A stretch of 64,000 nucleotides of DNA, taken from contig CAZTZE010000010.1 of assembly GCA_964618215.1 (NCBI GenBank), positions 31,572 through 95,571 on the forward strand, in the 5' to 3' direction. A program made the position numbers and the translations under genes. The notes under the pieces are model-generated. The model made no database searches. It had not been told where the DNA came from and saw nothing but the letters and a program-made list of their open reading frames with translations. Positions 57,912-64,000 of this stretch are shown piece by piece (position 1 is the stretch's first letter; the number at the start of each line of letters is the position of its first letter). The DNA comes from CG2-30-58-95 sp964618215. GTDB lineage: Bacteria; Chloroflexota; Anaerolineae; Anaerolineales; Villigracilaceae.

Positions 57912-59368
57912 GTTACGCTCGCGGCGACCTTTTCGCCGTAGCCGAGCAGGTCTTTGACCATCTGTGTATTACGCCCTTCGGCATAGACGCGCAATACCGG
58001 TTCTGTGCCGGAAGGCCGGATGAGCAGCCAGGAATCGTCGGCCAGGATGTATTTGACCCCATCCATGTTGCTGACCTCGACGACCTTCTGGCCGCCGATC
58101 TCGGCCGGCGCTTGCCGGGTCAGGTACTCGCTCATCTCGGACTTGGCGACCGGGTGGCTCAGGCGCAGGTCGGTGCGCTCGTAAAAAGCCGGGCCGACTT
58201 CTGCCAGCAGGTCTTCGACCAGGTCATGCAGCGGCTTGTGCGCTGCGGCGATCATCTCGACCAGCAGCAGGCCCATGATCGGCCCGTCGCCTTCGGGGAT
58301 GTGTCCCTTGAACGAGATGCCGCCGGATTCCTCGCCGCCGATCAGTACATCCTCTTTCAGCATGTGATCGGCGATGTGGTTGAAGCCGACCGGCGTCTCG
58401 TAGAGTTTCAGGCCGTAACGTTTGCACAGGCGGTCAATCATGCGCGTGGTGGATACGGTGCGCACCACCGCGCCGCTCCAGCCGCGCTTTTCGACCAGGT
58501 AGCGCAGGGAGAGGGCCATGATCTTGTGCGGGTCAACGAACGCCCCGCGCCCATCCATCGCGCCGATGCGGTCGGCGTCGCCATCCGTGGCCAGGCCAAA
58601 ATCGCCCATGCCGGTGCTGACCGCGCCGGCCAGCGGGCTGAGATAGCGAGCGATCGGTTCGGGATGCGCGCCCCCGAAGCCGGGGTTCATCTCGGCGCGG
58701 ATCTCGCTGATCTCGCAGCCGGTGCCGTGTAAAAAGGTCTTGATCACGCCGCGCCCGGAGCCGTACATCGAGTCGACCACGAAGCGCTGGGGATTCTCGG
58801 CGATAATGTCACAGTTGATCAATTTGTGAACGTGGTCGAAGTACGCCGTCAGTGGGTTGAAGCGCTGGATCAGGCCAGCCTGGCGCGCCTGGTCGAAATC
58901 CATCAGGTTCGGACCTCGGCCCCGCTCCTCGTTATCGTTGATGTAAACCTCCACCCGGCGGCACTGTTCGGGCAATGCCGATCCCCCGTAGGCTGACTTG
59001 AGTTTAACGCCGTTGTAGCGCGGGGCGTTATGCGAGGCGGTGATCATCACGCCGGCGATGGCGTTGAGATGCTGCACGGCAAAGGAAATGGCGGGCGTCG
59101 GTGCGTCGGATTGCGCCAGGTAAACGGTATAGCCATTGGCGGCCAGGACGCGCGCCACTTCCCCGGCGTAGCGATCCGAGAGGAAACGCGTATCGAAGCC
59201 GACGACCATCTTGCGTGGGTCAGGCTGGCTTTGGCCGTTGCCGGCCTTGTCCCAATACTCGGAGGCGACTGCATCCGCGATGGCCTGGGTCAGGAGGCGC
59301 AGGTTATTGAATGTAAAGGTATCAGAGATGACGGCTCTCCAGCCATCGGTGCCAAAATGAATGGGCAT
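57908..59368 (-). CDS. Phosphoglucomutase/phosphomannomutase family protein
   Basis: An alpha-D-phosphohexomutase of 486 residues. FGTDGWRAVISDTF opens domain 1; the phosphoserine loop is GVMITASHNAPRYNGVKL near residue 100; the Mg site is DFGLATDGDADRIGAMDGRG near 240; the sugar-recognition loop is IGGEESGGISFKGHIPEGDG near 345; the phosphate loop is LIRPSGTEPVLRVYAEG near 455. Interconverts hexose 1- and 6-phosphates for cell-surface sugars or glycogen. Glc versus Man preference cannot be told. A four-base overlap links it to the EamA gene. Confidence 0.93.
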   Translation of the reverse strand: MPIHFGTDGWRAVISDTFTFNNLRLLTQAIADAVASEYWDKAGNGQSQPDPRKMVVGFDTRFLSDRYAGEVARVLAANGYTVYLAQSDAPTPAISFAVQHLNAIAGVMITASHNAPRYNGVKLKSAYGGSALPEQCRRVEVYINDNEERGRGPNLMDFDQARQAGLIQRFNPLTAYFDHVHKLINCDIIAENPQRFVVDSMYGSGRGVIKTFLHGTGCEISEIRAEMNPGFGGAHPEPIARYLSPLAGAVSTGMGDFGLATDGDADRIGAMDGRGAFVDPHKIMALSLRYLVEKRGWSGAVVRTVSTTRMIDRLCKRYGLKLYETPVGFNHIADHMLKEDVLIGGEESGGISFKGHIPEGDGPIMGLLLVEMIAAAHKPLHDLVEDLLAEVGPAFYERTDLRLSHPVAKSEMSEYLTRQAPAEIGGQKVVEVSNMDGVKYILADDSWLLIRPSGTEPVLRVYAEGRNTQMVKDLLGYGEKVAASVT

Positions 59369-59394
59369 GCGTAAACTCCAAAGAGAGAGATTTT

Positions 59395-60603
59395 TTACCA
59401 GTTGGGCAGTGGTGTGGCGGTGACCAGCAGGAATTGCAGCACCCAGCCGGATTTGTTCAGCTCGGGGACGAAAATATGCACCCAGATCGAGCCGTCCACT
59501 TTTTCGACCTCCGGCAGGACGATCACCATGATGTTGTTGGCAAGGCTGGAGACCACACGGTTGTTCAATCCGGGCGACTCGCGCATGATCGCCCCGCCGT
59601 ACTGCTCGGAGTAAATGCGTGCATAGACCGGCGTCGGCTGCGGCGTGATGGTCGGCGTGGGCGTCAATGTGGCGGGGATCTTCAACGTTGGCGTTACGGT
59701 CGGGCCGGTCGGCGAGGGGGTAATCGTGATGGTCGGGGTTCGTGACTGTGTGACCGTCGCAGCCTGAGCCAGGGTGGGCGCGGAAGTCGGGGTTTGAGTG
59801 GGCGCAGGAGCTTGCGCCGGGACGTATGTCCCCATGCCGGCCAGGCCGAGGGTAACGGTCAGGCTCAACAGGAGGATAAGGATCGCCAGGATGTAACCGG
59901 CAAACGTGGCTGGGTGAAATCGCAGCATGGCAAGGGTGATCACGCCCAGGAAGGTTGCCAACGCCAGGTGGACGAGGAAGACCAGCAAGCCGTTCTGCCA
60001 GGCATTCGCCAAACCGCTGCCAAGCCCGAAGGCGGCCGCGCTCAAGGGCAGGAACAGTTCGTAGCTCAACATCACGCTGGGCAGGAAGGGCTTATCTTCC
60101 GAGCGGACGAAAGAAACGACCAGCAGCACCGCGCCCAGCGCCAGGACGACCAGGTTCGGCCACCACAGATGGGAATAAATGTCCACTTGTGCGAAAGGCA
60201 ATGGCATCCAGATGCGCGCCGCCAGTCCGGCCAGCAGGCTGCTGCCAAAGACCAATAGCCCGCCGGTGAGCAACCCGCCCAGCGTTTGCAGGAAGAAGCC
60301 CGCCGAGCCGGTGACGGTCGCCAGCGTCAGGCCGACCCAGGGGGTCATCAGCGGCGCGATCAGGATACCGAGCAGGAGCAGGCTTGCTGAATCCAGGATA
60401 TATCCCGCGCCCAGGATAGCGCCACAGAGCAGGGAGAAGAGGAAGAATTCGAATGAAGGAAAGGCGCGCCTGGCCAGTTCAGCCAGCAGGCCGGCGCGTT
60501 CGTCGGCGCTGGGTGGGACCAATGAACGACGCGCCCTTCTGCGACGTGCAGGCGGCAGGCGGATGGGTTCTTCCGGGAAGGGATTTTCTTCACTCAGGGT
60601 CAT
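59395..60603 (-). CDS. DUF389-like membrane protein with C-terminal SH3-type domain
   Basis: A 402-residue protein. Residues 50-275 contain six or seven helices with FEFFLFSLLCGAILGAGYIL and LLLGILIAPLMTPWVGLTLA, the DUF389 (TIGR00341) pattern. A Thr/Pro-rich linker (APAPTQTPTSAPTLAQA, ITPSPTGPTVTPTL) follows, then an outside bacterial SH3-like domain (IMRESPGLNNRVVSSLANN, DGSIWVHIFVPELNKSGWV) that may bind the cell wall. The N-terminus is Arg-rich. Its ATG overlaps the HAD gene stop by four bases. Confidence 0.75.
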   Translation of the reverse strand: MTLSEENPFPEEPIRLPPARRRRARRSLVPPSADERAGLLAELARRAFPSFEFFLFSLLCGAILGAGYILDSASLLLLGILIAPLMTPWVGLTLATVTGSAGFFLQTLGGLLTGGLLVFGSSLLAGLAARIWMPLPFAQVDIYSHLWWPNLVVLALGAVLLVVSFVRSEDKPFLPSVMLSYELFLPLSAAAFGLGSGLANAWQNGLLVFLVHLALATFLGVITLAMLRFHPATFAGYILAILILLLSLTVTLGLAGMGTYVPAQAPAPTQTPTSAPTLAQAATVTQSRTPTITITPSPTGPTVTPTLKIPATLTPTPTITPQPTPVYARIYSEQYGGAIMRESPGLNNRVVSSLANNIMVIVLPEVEKVDGSIWVHIFVPELNKSGWVLQFLLVTATPLPNW

Positions 60604-61070
60604 TTGCGTAAACTCGCTACTATCCGTAGGGGCTTATCCAGCAATTCGAGGGCGGTAAAGATATCCGGCGTGAGCAGGTCAGCGGCCAGCAGGGATTCGA
60701 CGGCCGCGCCCTCCTGCGACATCACGCAGATGCCCAGGGCGGCCGCCTTGAGCATTTCGGCATCGTTTGTGCCCTGTCCGATGGCGACGACCGTCTCTGC
60801 TCCCAGGCGGCGGACGTAGTCGGCTTTTTGGGCGGCTTCATTCCCGGGCGGGATACGCACCGCTTTCAGGTTGAGCTGCTCGTCAATGACGGACTGGCGT
60901 CCGTGCGTGTCGGCGGTCAACAAGTGAATCGCCAATCGGTCGCGCAAGGCGGTAATCCTCATGACCAGCCCGTCCAGCAATTGCCCGTCCACGGCCAGCG
61001 TGCCGTTCACGTCGGTGACCAGGTGATGCAGTTGCAGGCTGCCGCGTCCGGGAATGTTGAGTTCGATCAT
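60600..61070 (-). CDS. Small HAD-family phosphatase-like protein (soluble P-ATPase-like)
   Basis: A 156-residue protein with a capless HAD fold. HHLVTDVNGTLAVDGQLL near residue 16 has Asp in the nucleophile position but Asn in place of the second Asp (DxN instead of DxD); VVAIGQGTNDAEMLKAAALG near 95 is the GDGxND motif with Gln for Asp. It resembles soluble fragments of P-type ATPases. The changes suggest weak or altered phosphatase activity. TATAAT lies seven bases before the ATG, so the transcript is probably leaderless. Confidence 0.8.
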   Translation of the reverse strand: MIELNIPGRGSLQLHHLVTDVNGTLAVDGQLLDGLVMRITALRDRLAIHLLTADTHGRQSVIDEQLNLKAVRIPPGNEAAQKADYVRRLGAETVVAIGQGTNDAEMLKAAALGICVMSQEGAAVESLLAADLLTPDIFTALELLDKPLRIVASLRK

Positions 61071-61077
61071 GAGGCCT

Positions 61078-61083
61078 ATTATA
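61078..61083 (-). promoter_or_regulatory. -10 box of the HAD gene (leaderless)
   Basis: Perfect TATAAT on the minus strand, seven bases before the ATG at 61070. Confidence 0.55.
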
Positions 61084-61194
61084 CAACAGGGGAGAGACTT
61101 ACACCTCTCTTAGAATCTTCTTATTTGACTTATTCCCGCAAAGGTGATATTTTTAGTCCAAATTGTATTCTTGTCTTGGCGTCAGGAGACTATT

Positions 61195-62175
61195 ATGGGC
61201 GATAAATTCAAATCCGTAGAGGTGCACCCCTCCGAGATCACACCCAAAGCGCTGTACCTCTCGCGCCGTGATTTCCTCAAGGCGATGGGGATCGTGACGG
61301 CTGGTTCGTTACTGGCCGCTTGCGCCCCGCGCCTGTCTAGCGGAACCGCCACGCCCGCGAGCCTGACGGGGACGTACACATCCGCGGGCGCGCAAGCCAG
61401 CGGAAAGACCGATGAGCTGGGCGACCCGCTCAACACCTACGAGCAGATGACGAACTATAACAACTATTATGAGTTCAGCACCAGCAAAGAAGCCGTTGCC
61501 CAGCTTTCCAAGAATTTCAAGACATCCCCCTGGGATGTGCAAGTTTATGGCCTGGTGAACAATCCAAAAATCTATGCAATGGAAGACCTGATCAAGAAAT
61601 TTCCTCTCGAAGAGCGCATCTATCGCTTACGCTGCGTGGAAGCCTGGTCAATGGTCGTCCCGTGGATGGGCTTCCCGCTCGCAAGCCTGCTCAAAGAAGT
61701 CGAGCCGACCTCCGCCGCAAAATTTGTCCGTTTCGAGACCCTTCTCGACCCTCAAGAGATGCCTGGTCAAAAAGACAGATTGTACCCCTGGCCTTATCAG
61801 GAAGGCCTGCGCCTGGACGAGGCTATGAATGACCTGGCGATCCTGGCGACCGGCTTGTATGGCGAGCCATTACCGCCTCAGGATGGCGCCCCCATCCGGT
61901 TGGTGCTTCCATGGAAGTACGGCTTCAAGTCCATCAAATCCATCGTCAAGATCGAGTTGATGGCCGACCAACCGGCTACGATGTGGTCTACGATTGCACC
62001 CAATGAATACGGCTTTTACGCCAACGTCAATCCGAACGTGTCTCACCCGCGCTGGTCACAAGGCACCGAGCGGCGCATCGGCGAACTCAGCCGACGCGAG
62101 ACGCTGATGTTCAACGGTTACGCCGAACAAGTCGCGCACCTGTATGAGGGTATGGATTTACGCCAAAATTACTGA
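61195..62175 (+). CDS. msrP: Protein-methionine-sulfoxide reductase, molybdopterin subunit
   Basis: Periplasmic or outside molybdoenzyme of 326 residues that repairs oxidised methionines in envelope proteins. A twin-arginine signal (LSRRDFLKAMGIVTAGSLLAAC) starts near residue 22, followed by NNYYEFSTSKEAV, IYRLRCVEAWSMVVPWMGFPL with the Mo-binding Cys, and LVLPWKYGFKSIKSI. The Cys at the end of the signal might also be lipidated. A CAGGAGA ribosome-binding site supports the ATG at 61195. It is followed after one base by msrQ. Confidence 0.94.
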   Translation: MGDKFKSVEVHPSEITPKALYLSRRDFLKAMGIVTAGSLLAACAPRLSSGTATPASLTGTYTSAGAQASGKTDELGDPLNTYEQMTNYNNYYEFSTSKEAVAQLSKNFKTSPWDVQVYGLVNNPKIYAMEDLIKKFPLEERIYRLRCVEAWSMVVPWMGFPLASLLKEVEPTSAAKFVRFETLLDPQEMPGQKDRLYPWPYQEGLRLDEAMNDLAILATGLYGEPLPPQDGAPIRLVLPWKYGFKSIKSIVKIELMADQPATMWSTIAPNEYGFYANVNPNVSHPRWSQGTERRIGELSRRETLMFNGYAEQVAHLYEGMDLRQNY

Positions 62176-62176
62176 A

Positions 62177-62977
62177 ATGAAACGACCATTTACCCCGCTA
62201 CAGGTCATCATCCATCTCGGCGCGTGGATTCCGCTCATCCTGCTGGTCTTCGATTTTTTCACCGGCCGTTTGAGCGTCAATCCCATCCAGAACATGGAAC
62301 AGCGCACTGGCCGCGCTGCAATCACCCTTCTTGTGCTTTCGCTGGCCTGCACGCCGCTCAACACCATTTTCGGCTGGCGGGAAGCCCTCAAGCGGCGGCG
62401 CGCCCTCGGCCTGTATGCCTTTATGTACGCCAGTCTTCACATGCTCGTATTCGTGGGGCTGGATTACGCGCTAAACTGGCCATTGATCCGGGATGCCATT
62501 ATCCAGAAGCGCTTTATCCTGGTGGGCGCGGCTTCCTTTCTGCTACTGCTCCCTCTGGCGATTACTTCTTTCAAATACTGGATGAGGCGGCTGGGCAAGA
62601 ATTGGACTAGGCTGCACCGTTTGATTTATCTGATCGCCCCGCTGGTGGTGCTGCATTATGCCTGGGCCAAAAAGGGCGATCTCTTCCAACTGCGCGGTGA
62701 CATCCTCCGGCCGTTCGTCTATGGCCTGATCGTGATCCTCCTGCTCCTCTTTCGCCTGCCGCCGGTGCGGAAGGCGGTGGGTTCTGTCAGGACGCGGGTG
62801 CAGGTTCTGGTGCGGAAAGTTATCTCTATTTTCAAAAAATTAAGGCGTTTCGATGGTTTGAATGACGATATGCCCCACTGCCCGCTCGCGTTGATCAGTA
62901 TCGAGCGTCACGAGCGGCAGGTCAAGGCGGCTGGCAACGGCGACATAGGTCGAGTCCGCACCGCGCAGACCGAGTAG
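62177..62977 (+). CDS. msrQ: Protein-methionine-sulfoxide reductase haem b subunit, with antisense-derived C-terminus
   Basis: Membrane haem protein that passes electrons from quinol to MsrP. TPLQVIIHLGAWIPLILLVF, LYAFMYASLHMLVFVGLDY and LHRLIYLIAPLVVLHYAW contain the conserved haem-ligating histidines; about six helices fill residues 8-200. The last 45 or so residues (after IFKKLRRFDGLNDD) are hydrophilic and encoded by DNA that is antisense to the PIN toxin gene, with 138 bp of tail-to-tail overlap. The original stop seems to have been lost when the toxin-antitoxin pair arrived. Confidence 0.9.
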   Translation: MKRPFTPLQVIIHLGAWIPLILLVFDFFTGRLSVNPIQNMEQRTGRAAITLLVLSLACTPLNTIFGWREALKRRRALGLYAFMYASLHMLVFVGLDYALNWPLIRDAIIQKRFILVGAASFLLLLPLAITSFKYWMRRLGKNWTRLHRLIYLIAPLVVLHYAWAKKGDLFQLRGDILRPFVYGLIVILLLLFRLPPVRKAVGSVRTRVQVLVRKVISIFKKLRRFDGLNDDMPHCPLALISIERHERQVKAAGNGDIGRVRTAQTE

Positions 62978-63283
62978 CGCAGCGAGTTTGGCGGCTTCAC
63001 GCAAGAGAGAGTTGTCCATCTCCACCAGGCGCAAACCGGGCAGCTTTTCTAGTTTTTGGATGGCTTTCAGCGCCAGGGACGTGTCCCCGCAGCGGCGGCT
63101 GACGGCGCCAGCAACTTCGGCCAGCAGAAGAGCGGGAGCGAGGAATTCTCTGCCTTCGGCGCGTTGGGCAGCCAGCCACGCTTTCACCGGTTCGTAAAAA
63201 ACATCCTGCGGCACCAGCCGCGCCACCCAGACACTGGCATCCACCACGACAAAATTTCCTCCTTGAGGTGGTTGCAAGGTCAT
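62840..63283 (-). CDS. vapC: PIN-domain toxin (VapC type)
   Basis: Predicted ribonuclease toxin of 147 residues. Acidic PIN positions are visible in VVVDASVWVARLV near residue 13, APALLLAEVAGAVSRR near 50, RGADSTYVAVASRL near 109 and LVTLDTDQRERA near 125. It overlaps the antitoxin gene by four bases. Its 3' third lies antisense to the end of msrQ, so convergent transcription may affect both. Confidence 0.88.
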   Translation of the reverse strand: MTLQPPQGGNFVVVDASVWVARLVPQDVFYEPVKAWLAAQRAEGREFLAPALLLAEVAGAVSRRCGDTSLALKAIQKLEKLPGLRLVEMDNSLLREAAKLAALLGLRGADSTYVAVASRLDLPLVTLDTDQRERAVGHIVIQTIETP

Positions 63284-63531
63284 CGTCGTCCCTCGGATAC
63301 GGCCTGCGCGGCAGAAACACCTTTAGGCCAGCGCGCCCCGATCTCGGCTGCCAGGTGATCGAGTTCGCTCCAGGCGCTGGCTTCTTCTTCACCAGCGGCG
63401 CGCCTGACCGGAATGAGCAGGGCCACAACTTTTCCGTGGTGGGTGACCTGAACTTCACTCCCACTCTCGCGCACAAGGCGGACTAACTGGCTGGCCTGCT
63501 GTTTGAGTTCGCGAATTCCTACAGTTACCAT
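63280..63531 (-). CDS. Phd/YefM-family antitoxin
   Basis: An 83-residue antitoxin: VTVGIRELKQQASQLVRLVR is the DNA-binding dimerisation segment and VTHHGKVVALLIPVRRA the Phd strand; the C-terminal half would bind VapC. The ATG at 63531 is chosen because GGAGGG lies six bases upstream; 63543 would place the ribosome-binding site inside the gene. Confidence 0.88.
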   Translation of the reverse strand: MVTVGIRELKQQASQLVRLVRESGSEVQVTHHGKVVALLIPVRRAAGEEEASAWSELDHLAAEIGARWPKGVSAAQAVSEGRR

Positions 63532-63542
63532 AGTGCCCTCCA

Positions 63543-63556
63543 ATTGTATCTACAAT
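63543..63556 (-). promoter_or_regulatory. Candidate antitoxin operator
   Basis: ATTGTA-TC-TACAAT inverted repeat 11 bases before the antitoxin start. It contains a TACAAT -10-like box, so binding would give autorepression. Confidence 0.5.
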
Positions 63557-63579
63557 AGTGGACACATTATACCACTCTC

Positions 63580-63690
63580 CTACTCCCCCTCCTCCCCAAA
63601 CACCACCACAACCATGTGCTGGTTCTGAAACTGCGGCGTCCCTTCTTCGGCGTGGGCGGCCTGCCCCAGAATAGAGAGAGGCACCGTTTA
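63580..63690 (-). pseudogene. Orphan C-terminal coding fragment
   Basis: Minus-strand frame of about 36 codons, TVPLSILGQAAHAEEGTPQF followed by QNQHMVVVVFGEEGE and a stop, with tandem stops just upstream and no start. It looks like the preserved tail of an unidentified gene. Confidence 0.4.
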
Positions 63691-63708
63691 TCACCGCGCT
63701 CCAGGTGG

Positions 63709-63966
63709 TTAACGGTCGAGAAGGCTCTCGATTTCGCGACGTACCTCGCCCAGATCGTCTTCGGGATTGCCGGTGAGGGCGGAAGGAATAACCTTTCCAT
63801 CCGCTTGATGAACGTGATGGGGGAAATTGGAGACCTCAGGATGATGCGGCGCGTTATAAGGACATTCGCTTATGAAACGAGCGAGGGCATGATCGAAGGC
63901 AGTAGCCATTCCAGCAGGCTCCGCATGACGCGAGTACGTTGCAGGGCTTCTCTCGCGTTGCGCCAT
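63709..63966 (-). pseudogene. DUF6516/TumE-like toxin remnant
   Basis: The C-terminal part (YNAPHHPEVSNFPHHVH, then DLGEVRREIESLL) matches the conserved end of DUF6516/TumE-family toxins, usually written WDNAPHHPE...FPHHxH. The residues before it do not fit the family, and the frame opens only shortly upstream, so the N-terminus is lost or frameshifted. A second toxin-antitoxin relic beside the VapC pair. Confidence 0.5.
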
Positions 63967-64000
63967 TCAATCGAGTCTTCCCAGTCGGGATGTTCCTGGC
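63870..64000 (-). CDS. 3' end of an unidentified gene, cut by window
   Basis: A minus-strand frame open to the right edge, with protein-like composition (HPDWEDSIEWRNAREALQRT, VMRSLLEWLL) and a stop at 63870. It overlaps the DUF6516-like frame, so one may be the frameshifted upstream part of the other. Not recognised. Confidence 0.3.
   Translation of the reverse strand, partial: QEHPDWEDSIEWRNAREALQRTRVMRSLLEWLLPSIMPSLVS

Overview
The window looks like a moderately high-GC chromosomal segment from a member of the Chloroflexota, most likely an Anaerolineae-type anaerobe or facultative anaerobe. This is inferred from gene content: a mevalonate kinase, a stand-alone bacterial Elp3, a MeaB plus B12-domain pair, a MutL-family gene embedded in a membrane-protein cluster, a DUF6754 protein, UbiA-type and DUF389 proteins, and many promoters whose -10 box sits only 6-7 bases before the start codon (leaderless genes). 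No rRNA, CRISPR array, plasmid origin or intact insertion sequence was seen. One tRNA (Val, anticodon TAC) is present.

Layout. 1-3.6 kb: a leftward operon of lepA, a flippase-like membrane protein and a truncated sugar-nucleotide epimerase. 3.6-8.4 kb: an AT-rich accessory island (DUF4926, DUF2971, an unknown 549-residue protein, a J-domain protein), then a PIN/Phd toxin-antitoxin pair beside a stranded copy of the tlyA 3' end. 8.4-15.8 kb: tlyA, ubiA-like, mevalonate kinase, fumarylacetoacetase-like, tRNA-Val, a GH4 glycosidase with a ChbG-like deacetylase, and a FemAB/GNAT-like gene. 15.8-24.3 kb: a membrane-anchored PP2C-like protein, an unknown exported protein and a 1592-residue multi-GAF/PAS diguanylate cyclase. 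24.3-27.4 kb: a cysteine-rich small protein, a 4Fe-4S protein, a 5'-truncated ABC-2 permease, and a PadR-CPBP protease operon behind a perfect 50-bp palindrome. 27.6-32.8 kb: an arsenic/permease cluster (ACR3, ArsC, redox-disulfide protein, large permease, ArsR) and an XRE-cupin regulator.

33.1-40.3 kb holds the most striking system: an ArsR-type regulator, TrmO, a 27-residue cysteine-rich micropeptide, an octaheme cytochrome of the tetrathionate-reductase family, a seven-haem cytochrome fused to a b-type membrane domain, and two YeeE/YedE sulfur-transport proteins, the second with a rhodanese-like domain lacking its cysteine. The arrangement suggests quinol-linked periplasmic reduction of a sulfur (or nitrogen) oxyanion coupled to uptake of the product.

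40.3-47.8 kb: a methyltransferase, elp3, fpg, bacterioferritin, prs, a GNAT gene, meaB and a B12-binding protein. 48-57 kb: an eight-gene rightward cluster (DUF6754, a zinc-ribbon protein with many PxWL motifs, MutL-like, membrane proteins, a protein ending in an LPXTG-like signal). 57-64 kb: an EamA transporter, a phosphohexomutase, a DUF389-SH3 protein, a HAD protein, msrPQ, and a second PIN/Phd pair among gene debris.

A recurring theme is short palindromic repeats of at least five unrelated families. Several sit in frame inside conserved genes (tlyA, elp3, fpg, GH4, a methyltransferase, the PxWL protein) or supply stop codons and C-termini, in the manner of Rickettsia palindromic elements.
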